Shown here: one piece after another, positions 12,301-22,984 of the stretch
Position numbering within the stretch: the first letter of the stretch is position 1
Layout: every line of letters begins with the position of its first letter
From: Metridium senile
Taxonomy: Eukaryota > Cnidaria > Anthozoa > Actiniaria > Metridiidae
Length of the DNA stretch: 64,000 bases
NCBI GenBank assembly: GCA_949775045.1
Contig: OX459097.1
Coordinates: 682,001-746,000 of the forward strand
Direction of reading: 5' to 3'
The notes under the pieces: model-generated
What the model was told of the DNA's origin: nothing
What the model saw: only the letters and a program-made list of their open reading frames with translations
Databases searched by the model: none
Position numbers and translations under genes: made by a program

Positions 12301-13888
12301 TGTTTGAGCTCCTGTAAAGCCATGGCCTAAACAAAACAATATTACATAGGAACAACAAGAAAAGAAAATGTTTTTTTGAATCAACAACAATTTTGAATCA
12401 CTCTTTTAAAAATATTAATTAATAATTGCAAGGATGGAAAATAATTAATACCAACCTCCTTGAAAGCCTTGTTAGCTTCACTTTCATCATTGCATTCAAC
12501 CTGGAAAATAATAATAATAATAATAATAATAATTTAATTAAGTAATAATAATTTTTAATGATCCAATATGAAAACATACGAAGGTCAATATTTGATCAAT
12601 TCAATATGCAAATATCCTAAAACACATTTCAGTAACTCTTGTAAATATTTTTATGTAGTTTAAAATGTCTATTGTTGGATGCTGTTTTGGTTATCTCATT
12701 TTTTAAAGACTTAAAAAGGCAATTCAAAGTTTGACATAATTTTTCAATTTCTGTCAAACTTCGCACCTGTACCGAATTTCCAAGCCCCCTCGTATTGAAC
12801 AACACAGGCATCCCAAAATAAATATAACTAAAAGCATGGAATATTTATTTTTAAATAAAATTTAAATATTGTTTTGTTTGTTGATCTTTATTAAGCCGAG
12901 CTGTTTTTTATCTTTAATTCTAGTTTCGCTTCTTCAATTTTGCTCGCTAAGTCTATGTATTTTATAAAAGTGTGTTTCATGCAAAGAAAAAATTGACTGT
13001 TCAACATTTTTCTCTTGACAAGCACAATATAAATAACGATCGCTTCATCCAAAATCAAACAATACTAAAAAACATTTTCCACCTAATTTTAAATGAGGAT
13101 CTTTTTATTTCAATGTTTACTGTACTTTTAAATTCATTTAATAGTACATTGTATATATTAAATCATTTCACGCAATAAAATAGTAATTATTTAATAAAAT
13201 CGAAATAATCGTGGATTTCGAGTATAAAGTAAGATTGTTGAATTAAATAAAATGCCAATAGAATAGTCTCTTGAGATTTTTAGATAGTTCCAACAGAAGA
13301 GAAGTAAAAGATCAAGACAGTTTGTATTTGTTTACTGTTGTATAGTTGTAGCGCGCGCTATCGAGCGTTGCACCGATTTGGCTTTCCAACAATTACATGC
13401 AATAAAACCTTTTAAAATCACAATATATAACAATAAAACAACCAAGTTACTTGAAGCTTTAACCGAGATTTGAAGCAGTAATCGGATCGTTAAATCTACT
13501 TTAATAGGTCAGGTTTTGAAGTAATTGGAATCTCTTAGATTTCTAGCTCTGCAAACAGAGAACTCGGACCGAACGCTCGATGATTTAAGCCCTGGTCAAG
13601 GCAAGTCTAAGCATATATGATACTCTAATTAGTTCTTAATAAAGGCTTTAAGATATGTGATGTTATGATAATATGTTAAGGATGTTATGAATGGATTTAA
13701 CGCATAGAAACTAATGTTACCTTCTTCAACACATACTTCTTGTTATCACGTTTGTTTTCTACAAGAAATACAGCTCCCTGAGCTCCTTTGCCGAGTCTTT
13801 GATGAAGCTAAATACAAACATAGATTGGTTATATATATAATGAATAATATACGTTAAAATAGCTTAACATTACCTTATAATTCTCCAT
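358..13888 (-). CDS. STKLD1: STKLD1-like Ser/Thr kinase with C-terminal ARM repeats (3' end outside window)
   Basis: Coding exons, 5' to 3' on the minus strand: 13874-13888, 13721-13807, 12456-12500, 12252-12326, 11807-11852, 10901-10959, 10505-10575, 9458-9510, 8585-8644, 8204-8243, 7671-7743, 7230-7313, 6747-6823, 6408-6496, 6274-6294, 5806-5853, 5564-5601, 5254-5296, 2837-2898, 2533-2599, 853-981, 358-486. All have AG/GT borders and one continuous frame, 470 residues so far. The start reads MENYK, like the human protein's MEKYE. Kinase motifs seen: glycine loop GKGAQG (11-16), Lys33 in YVLKK, HRDLKPSN (132-139), DFG (152-154), MAPE, SDVWSLGC, and RPSA near the domain end. The stretch LGCIFLEMATCGFMD is diagnostic: human STKLD1 has a close equivalent. 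A basic linker follows, then ARM-like helices with CGALWSLAVN and CSALWSLSME. Human STKLD1 is generally considered a pseudokinase; here the catalytic residues are intact. A NEK kinase is the alternative but lacks the ARM tail. Substrate unknown. Confidence 0.85.
1396..2340. repeat. 45-bp minisatellite, 21 copies, CCAAT core
   Basis: Exactly 21 head-to-tail units of 45 bp. Each starts GAGTTATCGAGACCTCC, contains CCAATCAGAGCG and ends CTATCTATATA. Copies differ at only a few sites (CCAAG or CCCAG, one CCATATA, two ATCAAG). The array lies in the 1.55-kb intron between STKLD1-like exons 2533-2599 and 853-981. CCAATCAG is a good NF-Y-type site, so the array presents 21 phased copies; that this has regulatory meaning is inference. 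Confidence 0.97.
2432..2502 (+). repeat. tRNA-like SINE head
   Basis: The stretch holds an A-box-like TGGTGTAGTGGTTAACACA and a B-box-like GGGATTCAATTC at tRNA-like spacing. There is no clean cloverleaf with an acceptor stem, so a tRNA-derived SINE head or decayed tRNA is likelier than a functional tRNA. Confidence 0.4.
2605..2790. repeat. Copy of the 'R1' hammerhead-associated repeat (degenerate inverted pair)
   Basis: It contains AGGTAATATATTATGAAATTTG and, further right, the inverse TTAAGTCAACATTTTTTACG, the hallmark words of a family seen at 5933-6100, 36838-37225, 39840-39960, 47805-48070 and 55437-55535. The central ribozyme-like segment is decayed here. Confidence 0.75.
2921..4258. 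repeat. 18-bp satellite-like array, about 74 copies
   Basis: The unit TCACTGTTATGATAATAA repeats about 74 times with one visible substitution (near 3838). It sits in the intron between STKLD1-like exons 5254-5296 and 2837-2898. Both strands stay open because 18 is a multiple of 3 and the unit has no stop in those frames; this is not coding. Confidence 0.97.
4259..4970. repeat. Degenerate CAT/CAA/CAC trinucleotide tract
   Basis: Imperfect ATC, ACC and AAC triplets continue directly from the 18-bp array in the same intron. The array may have grown out of this tract. Confidence 0.9.
5110..5245. repeat. Tandem duplication, 68-bp unit
   Basis: Two near-identical copies begin GCAAAACAAGTTGATAGC at 5110 and 5178, ending just before the STKLD1-like exon at 5254. 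Confidence 0.85.
5933..6100. repeat. R1 repeat as a long inverted pair with a hammerhead motif in the right arm
   Basis: The left arm starts ATAGGTAATATAATGAAATT and the right arm ends with its near-exact inverse (TTTCATTATATTACCTAT). Arms of roughly 75 bp flank a short spacer. It lies between STKLD1-like exons 6274-6294 and 5806-5853 and is bordered on both sides by (AAGT)n tracts (about 5890-5932 and 6154-6190). Confidence 0.85.
6012..6051 (+). ncRNA. Hammerhead ribozyme motif (minimal type I) in R1 repeat
   Basis: In order: TTTACT (6012-6017), core CTGAGGA (6018-6024, matches CUGANGA), stem II GGGC-TAAA-GCTC (6026-6037, one G-U), GAAA (6038-6041), CGTC (6042-6045), AGTAAA (6046-6051). The two outer hexamers are perfectly complementary and form stem I. 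GTC is a canonical cleavage triplet. Stem III is only the self-complementary ACGT, the tiny stem known from retroelement hammerheads, which usually work as dimers. Other R1 copies have CCGA for CTGA or GAAG for GAAA. Activity is not shown. Confidence 0.72.
6840..7150 (+). mobile_element. Penelope-like retroelement remnant (3' end, GIY-YIG C-terminus)
   Basis: One frame ending at the stop 7031-7033 contains LRLLEAFYIKKHNPTINSRE, typical of the end of the GIY-YIG endonuclease domain of Penelope-like elements. No reverse transcriptase is present, so this is a 5'-truncated dead copy inserted between STKLD1-like exons 7230-7313 and 6747-6823. A hammerhead motif follows the stop, as in Penelope terminal repeats. 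Confidence 0.7.
7091..7129 (+). ncRNA. Hammerhead ribozyme motif of the Penelope-like remnant
   Basis: AGTCT (7091-7095), core CTGATGA (7096-7102), stem II GCCG-TTGA-CGGC (7104-7115, perfect), GAAA (7116-7119), AGCTC (7120-7124, palindromic AGCT as minimal stem III, CTC as cleavage triplet), AGACT (7125-7129). AGTCT and AGACT pair perfectly as stem I. All invariant core positions are present. It lies 57 bp after the endonuclease stop. Hammerheads in Penelope-like elements are established; activity of this copy is inferred. Confidence 0.8.
7400..7630. repeat. CAA/CAG-rich low-complexity tract
   Basis: Imperfect AAC and ACAGCA triplets in the intron between exons 7671-7743 and 7230-7313. The Asn/Thr- or Cys-rich translations are not genes. 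Confidence 0.85.
7860..8100 (-). mobile_element. tRNA-derived SINE
   Basis: Read on the minus strand it has a tRNA-like head with GAGTAGCCTAGCAATGAGAGC (A box) and CTGGGTTCAATG (B box). The body contains GGTTATCCGGTTTTCCTCCC. A related body fragment is at 17415-17500 on the plus strand, which supports a dispersed family. Confidence 0.65.
9070..9262. repeat. Interspersed repeat, copy 1 of 2
   Basis: Shares GAGGGAGTCATTGTTTGGTG and CACCAACATTGATGTGGGGG with 11990-12185. Both copies lie in STKLD1-like introns in the same orientation. Class unknown. Confidence 0.8.
9855..10050. mobile_element. Palindromic MITE-like element
   Basis: Inverted arms: CAATAGAGTAGTT at the left against AACTGCTCTATTG at the right, and GGAAACTGGATGTTC against GAACATCCAGTTTCC inside. 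Non-coding, intronic. Confidence 0.75.
10225..10395. mobile_element. Palindromic MITE-like element
   Basis: CACAGTTCCGTTCAGTGACCAC at the left mirrors GTGGTCATTGAACAGAACTGTG at the right, and AGTCAAGGTTCC mirrors GGAACCTCGACT. About 170 bp, intronic. Confidence 0.75.
11990..12185. repeat. Interspersed repeat, copy 2 of 2
   Basis: Same family as 9070-9262. It ends in a G run at 12163-12181. Confidence 0.8.
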
Positions 13889-14509
13889 GCTTACTTGCTA
13901 AACTCCACAGTTATGCACAATGCTTGCTGTCACTATTGACAATTAATTTATGCAGACGTCCTTGTCAGTCATTAATCATTATATGCATATGTAATTATTA
14001 ACGAACAATGGCCAGGGAAGTGATATCGTTGATTTTATGCCTCTGTCAGAAATATTTACAAACTATATTGCATTGAAAAACAGTTCTATTTTCAGCTTTA
14101 TTTGATAAGTTGTAATATATCTGAGAACATGACTTTCATGACCTTACGTTTCCCTCGGGAAAATTGCAATAATCCAACCTTTTAGGGACATTAATCACGC
14201 ACTGAAAACGAAAAACTAAGCCGCACTTATGATCTTATTCACGCAATAGAATGAAGTAGCTTTTATTTATTCGTATATTTCTTTCATTTAATCATCTATC
14301 CATCCATATCTATACATTTATAAATCAATCGATCAATCAGTCAATCAATCGATCAATCAGTCAATCAATCGATCAATCAATCAGTAATACCAATAATCAA
14401 CCAGTCAACCAGTTAAACGTGTGCTAGTCCTTTGAGCCGATCTTACATTTGTTTTTCTCTCCATTTAAATTTCTAGGTCAACCTTTCATTTCGAACTCCA
14501 ATTAATTCA

Positions 14510-14915
14510 TTTTTAATTTATTCATTCATCCAGTTGTAGGTTCATTCATTCATCCCCTCGTTCATTCTTTCATTCATTCATCCCCTTGTTCATTCTTTTA
14601 TTCATTCATCCCCTCGTTCATTCTTTCATTCATTCATCCCCTCGTTCATTCTTTTATTCATTCATCCACTCGTTCATTCTTTCATTCATTCCTCCACTCG
14701 TTCATTCTTTCATTCATTCATCCACTCGTTCATTCATTCATTCATTCATCCACTCGTTCATTCTTTCTTTCATTCATCCACTCGTTCATTCTTTCATTCA
14801 TTCATCCACTCGTTCATTCTTTCATTCGTTCGTTCGTTCATTCATTCGTTCATTCATTCACTCATTTATTCGTTCGTTCATTCTTTCCTTCACTCGTTCG
14901 TTTGTTCGTTCACAG
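14510..14915. repeat. TTCATTCATCC / CGTTCATTC tetranucleotide-derived array
   Basis: Imperfect TTCA repeats with interspersed CCCCTCG or CCACTCG. The Ser/Phe/His-rich reading frame across it is an artefact. Confidence 0.95.
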
Positions 14916-15316
14916 TCATAATAAATAGTTCTCTTTGGAATAAAGGGCTAGATAAAGAGGATGAGTCGGCCATTGTGTAGAATGAGGTAGATCATGTACA
15001 ACAACGTGTCCTAGCTAGTTTCCCTGTTTCCTCTATGAATATTTGGCTGCGTTACAAAGTGGCTGTCTAACCACATGATGTGCCAAGCTGCCAGCAAGCG
15101 TTTAGACAGGGATTTACTCTAAAAACATATAACTGATTCCTCTATAATCCATGGCATTTTGCCTAGACACGTCACAGCGCATATCACTACATCTTTACCG
15201 ATCTCAAAACTAAGTCATTAGCTTCTTGACACTTCATACGTATTCATTTAGTTGACTTTTTAACTAACAAATCATGAACATATGAAATACATCGATTCAT
15301 TTATTTACACATTAAA

Positions 15317-15349
15317 CCGGAAGTGGCTGATCGTTGACGTCACATCCGG
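15317..15349 (+). promoter_or_regulatory. ETS - CRE - ETS promoter cluster
   Basis: CCGGAAGTG (15317-15325), a perfect CRE TGACGTCA (15335-15342) and an inverted ETS core ATCCGG (15344-15349) lie about 370 bp upstream of the DOK-like ATG and just before its 5' UTR exon. ETS and CRE pairs are typical of TATA-less core promoters. Confidence 0.6.
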
Positions 15350-15715
15350 TAGATCATGGGCAGACCGAATGTCGTGACTTGTAAACGCAGTATGTGAAAG
15401 AGTCTTCTAGTGTTTTTTTGTCACTTTGTTGGCTCGATTTTATTCCTGCTTGACCGACAGTCATTTGGTAAGCTATTCATTGTTATATTTTAATCAGATA
15501 GTAGTTTTATGCTAATTATTGTAATGAATATTTATAAGTAAGGCATGCCTAGCTTTGAGTTAGAACGTACTTCATTCACAGAAAATGACATGAAACCTTG
15601 TTTTGATCTATCTAGTGTTTAGTTTCAAAGATCGTGATTCAAAGTCCTTGTTTATTTGAACGATCTTGCTATCCTAAAGTTTTGCTCTTGTTTTGAACAG
15701 TGGATTCACCCCAAA

Positions 15716-18700
15716 ATGGAGGATATCGAAGACATCATTGAGGTATGTTAGCTGATCGTTTTGATTTATATGAAAATCGTGCCAGTTTGTCATTTCGTGG
15801 TTTAATATGTAGACGATGTAAAAAACAAATGTTAAGGAGTTTGTGTAATCAATATACAAACCATAACTTAATTGATTATAATGATATGCCTTTGAACGGC
15901 AATCACATGAATATGTCATCAAAATGCATTCATTTCTATAAATAGGAATTGATTGTGACTGCATGCATGCCGTCTTTTATTATCATAAGTTACATTGATC
16001 AGTTTTAGTAATTTGTTATCTAATATTTTATTTCCAAAGTAAAAGATATTTGTTTATTAGTATCAACTTTCAGCTAATAAATTAGCTTGTTTGTTTATTG
16101 TTTTAGATTAGCATATATTTTATGTGTCATTTTCCAATTCATTAACTTAATTATTGATTAATAATTCATAAATCTTTTATACTGATTCCTTTGCTCTTAT
16201 TGTAACCTATCTTCTTTGAATCATTCCTTGAAACATTTTGTTCATACATTTGCACACAAAATCAACCAAAAGATCATTGAGTGTTTCCATTCAAAACAAA
16301 GCAACTTATAAAACTGTTAAAACTAGTCTGACTGGTTTGTGTCATATTAGGGTGTCCTAGAGCATCCAGTAGAAGAGAACGAATCAAAAGGCTGGATCAA
16401 GAAGTCATTCTCCAAGAAATGGAAAAAGGGATTCTATGTACTGCGTAAATACTGCTCCACAGATCAGGCATTCATCCAGTGGTACGACAAAGAAGATAAC
16501 TGGAGAAATCAAATCGCAAGAGGAACTCTTGAACTCTTTACGCAATATAGAGTTCTAAAGCGCAATGAAATGAAAGGAAAGCATTATGTATTTGAAGTGA
16601 ACAATGATAGCGATACTTATGTCCTGGCTGCGGAGTCAGAAACTGTTATGGACTTATGGGTAATGCAATTACAGATGCAAACAAGACTCAATCCTCGTGT
16701 GGAAGGTAAAGTTTGCCATAATGTAAGCTAGATTAATCTCAAACTTTTTATGATAAGTCATGCTGTTTTGTCAACAGGAAAAACATATAGAATCAAAGGA
16801 AGCAGCACCAAACCTATGCAAAGAATTGGTGCCAAGGAACAGAATTGTCTTCTGCATATATCGAAATGGGGCATAACTCTTGCACTTGAACGAACTAGAG
16901 CAGTGCTTGCACAGTGGCCACTAACTACTATCCGTAACTATGAATCAATGGACCGTGCTGAGTTCAGTTTTGAATCAGGGAGGCGGTCACCAATGGGAGA
17001 AGGGAAGTACATATTTCTGACCCTACCAGGAGAAGACAACAGGATATTTGATACTATTGATGCGTTTGCAAGCCAGAGGATGAATGCTCGTGGAGGAGCA
17101 CCTCTAGTTGCTAACAGTGAAGAAGAGATGTCAAGAGCTTATGATCAACTTAGATTTAGTGTCTTAAACTTTCCTACAGGTAATTGTCTAACAAATTTCT
17201 TTCTCATGTATTTTATTGCTGCTTTTAAGGGTAACTTTGGTGATATTTTCTCCCAAATGAATATAATAAAAGTTTAACAAGTTCAGCACATGTTGAAGAT
17301 AAGTTGTAATTTCTTATTTCTGTTATCCTTACATTCATGGAAGAAACTACTTTTCTTTTAGAATTTTATTTCTATTCCTGGCTTGGGCATAGATAATATG
17401 CGAGTAGAGTTTTGTTAGATGTGTGGTTCTCTCTTATGCCATAAGGGTTTTTCTCTGGGTTATCCAGTTTTCCTCCCTCTGCAAAAATCAGCATGTGAGC
17501 AGAGTTGTTAGCCTGATTGTCCTACGCTATCGCTTTCTCCCCAAATTCCGTCTGATGGACTTCGCCGGATACCGTGTTCTTGACGTCACTGTCCCTTGTC
17601 TTATCAAGGGCCAATGAGATCGCTTGTAAGAACTTGAGTCTCTCCAATGGACACTACAAGTGTGTGGCTAAAAATAGATTGAGACATAAAAATGATTATT
17701 TAATTTATAAGTGTTTGATTTAAGGAATTATATGCATACATGTGCTAAAAAAGGGAAATTATTTTGTCTGTTAGGGCAATTAGATGACAATGTCCATTCT
17801 ACACCAAGACCAATAAACAGCGTACCAGGTAAAACAATAATTGTTATTTCTCTTTCAAAACTGGTTGATTGTCTACCATATGAATCTCTTGATATAATGA
17901 GAACCAAATGACACAGTTATACAATCTTGGACAAAAATATATTATGTATAATTTGTAAATTTGTATTTGTATTTTTTTTTATTCCTTAACTCGTCCGTAA
18001 ATATTGTAAATCAGTACTGTGTGATCTCCCTCGATGAGCACAGCTCTTGGAGAAAACACAAAGTAAAATATATGTCTAAAAAAAAATATTGACAAAAGGT
18101 GATTTTTGAGTAAAAACTGCACAAAAACAGGGGGGAAGGGGGTGCTCAAGGGCATGAGAGAACCTCTTTGTAGTTTGATGCAAATAATTATGACTTGTAA
18201 AAAATTGTCAACTATTTTTGTCAAAGATTGTAGTAAATTAATATGGAATATAAGTTTGAGTTAGAAACTTGTACACTTTTAATTACCAGATTCAGATTAT
18301 AGACCATGCAGTTATAGAATCATTATAAATCTTTGTTACTTCCACGTAGGATAAATTTATTTTATTGTCACCAAGCTTTCGGACTTAGCGTCCGTCTTCA
18401 GGGCCTAAATCAGCTACTGTACTTGATTTACATGCAACGAAATTTGTACATTTAAATCCTCGCATGTAAATAAAGTAGCTCATTCATGCCATGAAGACGG
18501 ACGCTAAGTCCGAAAGCTTGGTAACAATAAAATAAATTTATCCTACGTGGTAGTAACAAAGATTTATAATGACAAACACACCAACGTACAAAGGCGTTTT
18601 AGATCAGTTATAGAATGGCCATTTTTGTTTTTATTTAGATGAGGACAGCTATTCCCACATAGGAAGATCTGACAGTATTGGCAGCGGGAGGCTTAGTATT

Positions 18701-20172
18701 GGTAGTTTCTCACCATCAATGCCAGACCAGGATGGATATAACAGTATAGACCAGCGACACTCTAGTTTTGGTTCAAGAAGTGAAACTTTTTCACCAGGCT
18801 GTACTGGAAACTATGACAGTCTGGACCATGCCCGTTCGCAAATCAGCCTAAGTGTTAAAGAAGGCCATGGCGGAAGGTTAAATAGAGCTCCAAGTGGATA
18901 CAGTCATATATCATCTGTAAGTTGCTGTTGATGATGATGACAATGATGGTGGTTGTGATAAGATGATGACGACAATTATAATGATGATGATGAGAGTGGC
19001 CATAATAATTAGATATAATAATGACAGTGATGATCACAATGATAACTATTGTTGATAACCATTGGGATGATGATGATTGTTGTTGCTGTGGTAACAATGT
19101 ATTAATTATGATAATTATACTAATGATAATGGCATAAGGTCAATGTTATCAACAACCACAAGCTTACAAACAGTTTGAATACAAAACATTTTTTTTTTCT
19201 TCTTGTTTTCAGAGTTTTCGTGGAACCACAGATTACTTCAAAAATGATTCTCGTTGTCCCCTTGAAGTATCTCCTGAAAGTGAGAGAGTGTTCAGTGATG
19301 AATTTGCTTCACCTGCCTCATCTGGTGCAAATGACCCATTACAGATGAGTGGTGACTTCAGCTCTTTACAGGATGGAGCAGTAATCTCTACCACGTTGGA
19401 GGATAATGACCCTCCCCCTCCTCCCTTACCTCAGAGATCTAAGAAACGTACTGATAATCCTCCTGTTGAAATGCTGCCTCCAATTGAAACACTTCCACCA
19501 CGTAAAGCACAGCCACCACCTCTACCTCCTGATGATAATAAACCAAGTCAGGATAAACGAGGAAAGACACTGCCTGCTTTTGGTAGGAAAAAGTTTGAGT
19601 TGACAGAGCCAGCAGCAGAAAATAATCTCTATTCCAAAACAAATGTTTCACCTAATTTTGTATACCTGAATTCTGCTCATTCCAAGAGTGTTGAAGTGTT
19701 GTCTACACTGTATGCTACAGTTGATAAGTCAAAGAAGAAGAAAAACAGAGAAGCTGCGGAGAAACGTCGTAAAGAATATGAAGCTGTGAAGCTAAGACGG
19801 AAGAGTCGTAGCCATGAAAGCCTGGCTGGTTCTCCTCGGTTAAACTCTTTCTCTTTCACACCGTTCACTTTCAAAGGTCTTGCAGCAGTGGACTCAAGCT
19901 CAGAAGAAGGATTTAAGAATAGTGATTTTGAGATTGAAGAATCCTTTGTTTCAGCTCCGGTGCCAAAGGCTGAAAGAGTGTCCATGGCATTTCGTGGTAC
20001 TTTAAAAAGAGACGATGAATCAAACAATAAAGCAGAAATAAACATGATAAATAAAGGAAAACCTTCCTCTCCTTCACCTAAGGACATGAAAGCCTTGCAA
20101 AGGGCTATTTCTAATTCACCACAATTTGGATCCAAGAAAAAAGGGAATGGTCGTAATGATTCCTCAGCTTAA
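15716..20172 (+). CDS. DOK/IRS-family adaptor with PH and IRS-type PTB domains (copy 1)
   Basis: Six coding exons: 15716-15742, 16351-16705, 16778-17179, 17775-17828, 18639-18916, 19213-20172; 691 residues. PH domain about 22-124 (GWIKKSFSKKWKKGFYVLR to VMDLWVMQLQ). IRS-type PTB about 130-240 with the signature FSFESGRRSPMGEGKYIFLT. The tail is long and disordered: tyrosine motifs YSHIG, YNSID, YDSLD, YSHIS and YATVD that could serve as SH2 sites once phosphorylated, a PPPPPLPQR SH3-type proline run, and a very basic KSKKKKNREAAEKRRKEYE segment. Such adaptors bind activated receptor tyrosine kinases through the PTB and membranes through the PH domain. The start is chosen because the short first exon MEDIEDIIE has a good ATG after a UTR acceptor. 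Whether it is nearer to DOK1-3 or DOK4-6 is not resolvable here. Confidence 0.85.
17415..17500 (+). mobile_element. SINE body fragment
   Basis: GGTTATCCAGTTTTCCTCCC is nearly the same as the body of the SINE at 7860-8100. It is followed by GTTAGCCTGATTGTCCTACG, related to the palindrome at 47592-47657. Lies in a DOK-like intron. Confidence 0.55.
18320..18575. mobile_element. Large palindromic element with hammerhead-like motif in each arm
   Basis: The left arm begins ATTATAAATCTTTGTTACTT and ends against its inverse at 18545-18575. CCACGTAGGATAAATTTATT at the left mirrors AATAAATTTATCCTACGTGG at the right. It sits in the intron between DOK-like exons 17775-17828 and 18639-18916. Confidence 0.85.
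18369..18405 (-). ncRNA. Hammerhead ribozyme-like motif, left arm
   Basis: On the minus strand: GCC, core CTGAAGA (CUGANGA, N=A), stem II GGAC-GCTAA-GTCC, GAAA, then GCTT with palindromic AGCT, then GG. Core and stem II are perfect. Stem I is weak (GCC with GGT), so activity is less likely than at 6012 or 7091. The right-arm copy (18488-18522, plus) has ATGAAGA, which breaks the invariant C. Confidence 0.55.
18918..19100. repeat. GAT/ATG-rich low-complexity stretch
   Basis: Degenerate GATGATGACAATGATG tract filling the start of the last DOK-like intron. Confidence 0.75.
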
Positions 20173-22984
20173 TGAAAGTTCAACTGCACCTGTATCTACA
20201 GGTTTGTGCACTGAAAAAGAACAATGGAAACTATGAATGGTTCTGCTGCCTTATGACTCACCATTAGCGACACAGTAAGCTAATACAGCTAATTAATTAT
20301 TTAGCTGGGCAAAGATTGTGGCGATTCTCCTACTCTACCAGTGCAAAACTTAAAAAAAATACCTCATCTGTTCAAGGAAACAAGTATTGAACATTTAATT
20401 TTATCCATGGAACAAATCAATTATTAATGTCTTATTTGACATCAGGACATGATTGGGTTGGTTGGGGTTACTACGGTTTCCGTATTTCTGTGACTTCAGA
20501 CATTCCAACAGCAAGTTGTGAATATACGTATTTGGCTACTGCTGCTATATAATTACTCGGCACCTTTTATGTATTTGATTGATGGCAGCCAAAAATGTAT
20601 TTCACAACTGCTGGAATGTCTGAGCTTGCATATAATGTCAAAAACCGCAGTAATTTTATCAACATGTCACTTATAGTTGTGTTTTTAGAACTTCCATAAT
20701 AGATTTAGCCTGAGAAAACAGACGTTGTTTCACTCCTTGTCCCCCTGCAAAACAAGGAGGAGCGAAACAACGTCTGTTTTCTCAGACTATAATAGATTAA
20801 GGATGAAAAATAATGAAGTAGGGGTATCCTTGCTAACAGAAGCTAGTCCACGGTGACGTGGAAGAATATAGCTTTGTGAACATAAATAACAACATAACTT
20901 GTTTTGTTTAGTCTAGCAACATAGCACACATACAAAATATCATACATTGAAAGCTTGTGTGTTTATTTTAAATGCAGTCTAGCTAGTTTAGATTAATTTT
21001 CAGAATTATATTCAGTTTATATTAGTAGGGAATAGAAGGGCAATTTGCTTCAATGGTAATCAAGTATCTTGGGCCATTGGCAAGACAATAATAATAATTC
21101 TAGTGTACAGAACTAAGGGCTTGTAATAGAAGTTATTGGAGAAATGCATTTCACTCATCAAAGAGTAAATTCATGTAGAATTATATTAAACTGAAATTAA
21201 TAAGCTTGGTTTTCATCCATGTTGAAATCAGAATCACAAACTTCTTCACATGAAGTGAAAAAACATAGTTGGAATTGGAGTTATATACAAGCATATCGGA
21301 ATTCTTCTTATTCAGATGTTTCCTAACATTGAAAACCAGTAGCTATAACAACCAATCACTTGCTTACATTACGACCATTTTTCTGCCATGTTGAATCAGA
21401 CATGAAATATCAAACCCCTACAATTCCAATTCTGACTGATTACAACATGTGAAGTGAAAGCCAATTAGCTCAAAGAGGCATTATATTTGTGTCATATAGC
21501 TTATTTATAGTGTAGTTAGTTTATTTATAGCCTGTGTCAGCCGTTCCTGTTTCTCCCTGTAGGGGGAGGGGTGGGGACAACTGTACCCAGGCTAGTTCTT
21601 TTAGTATGAATTGATTAATGGTTGCAAGAAATTTGTTTTATTCACAACAGTACCAAGTTGTTTTGATAAAATATAACTTTTATTTCTCTTAATATAATCC
21701 CAGATTTTCATTTCATGGACTGTGAGAAGTGTAATAGAGTACAAAAATCACTATTATTATACTATGAAAATCACTAGAGTGGTTAAATGTATGTTGAAAA
21801 TTTGGCCTTGGGGGTGTGTCTTTTTGTACCACATGACCAATTTTGAGCAAAATGATTGGCCAGAAGCGATCACATGGTACAAAAAAAATTGGTCACCTGG
21901 ACGGAATTTTTTGGGCATGATTACCAGTCTACTGATTTCCATAGTAATTAATTAACATTTTAGCACTGGGTATAATATCTATACATTATTTTATTTGTAT
22001 TTATATTGATTTATTCTACAAAAATAGTTCATTCTATATAGTACAATTATATTATTCTATTTTATTCTTGCATGTAGTACTTATTAAATGTGTGATTCTC
22101 TGGGCAAACTGATTTTTCATTAAAACATGACATTCTGAGAGGAAAATATAAAACAAGTTATGTTTTGGTTGAGAAAAACAGGTATGCACCTTTGCAAAAA
22201 GGTTATCAAAGTAAGTACTATGCAGTAATTATTCTGAGGTTTTTAAAAAGCTCATGAATAATTAATGAGACATTTTCAAAAGAAGCCATGACGAGTGTTG
22301 TAAATCTTCATACAACACTAGTGTTGTATATCCTGATTTGAATAGGTTTTAACTTGTAATTTCACGGCAAAATTTATTTTAATCTTGAAAATTTTGGCAA
22401 AATATGAAAGAGCTAACCTAGACGTTTTTAAAGTCGTTTACAACATTCGCGTCTGTGTTGTATCAGCTATACAATTGCACGCCTTTGCTTGCGATTGTAT
22501 CTGCCGATAAAACACAGCTGCTCATATTGTAAACATTACTTAAGGTACAAATAACAAACGACATCAAAATACATAAACAAAAAGTATGACCAAATTGACA
22601 TTTGGCAACCTGCTATTGTTATTGACTGGCTAGCGTTGTTTTTACACGTATGAGAAAGTAACCAGTAAGAAAAAAACTACTTGAATTCAATGAATTCTAT
22701 TGAAACATTGTTAATATGTGATTTCAAAGTATGTCCATTATTCCTTTCTGTCAGAAATGGTAAATGTATCAAGCAGATGGGTTTTTTTTACAAAATCTGT
22801 ATAAAATAAATCATTACAAAAAAAACTGTTCAAGGAAAATCCTCTACCAAGTAATATGTGTATGCAAAACTAGTCCATCAAAAGTTCACTAATTTCTATG
22901 TTATTGTTTTTTTAGAGGAATGTTTTGTTTGTTTTTCAGGGGAGGGGCAGTTCTATTCTCTTACTAGTGTGTCAATCTATTTAA
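20173..22984. other. Convergent intergenic region between the two DOK-like genes
   Basis: Contains both 3' UTRs. An 85-bp perfect-armed palindrome lies at 20705-20790 (GAGAAAACAGACGTTGTTTC against GAAACAACGTCTGTTTTCTC); a fragment of the same sequence recurs at 46903-46925. A TTGTAAATCTTCATACAACA / CTAGTGTTGTAT repeat at 22295-22335 recurs at 42975-43020. No coding evidence; short frames at 21722-21955 show no homology I recognise. Confidence 0.7.

Larger units (their letters stand above)
13889..15715. other. Divergent intergenic region between the STKLD1-like and first DOK-like genes
   Basis: It holds both 5' regions, an (ATCA)n/(TCAATCGA)n stretch at 14320-14400, the CATT array at 14510-14915 and the promoter elements at 15317-15349. 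A 5' UTR donor (TTTG followed by GTAAGC, 15468) and acceptor (15700) precede the DOK-like start codon. No further gene seen. Confidence 0.7.

Noticed and set aside
15674..15964. Minus-strand frame near the start of the first adaptor gene
   Set aside because: It is antisense to the UTR, first exon and intron of that gene and has no recognisable feature.
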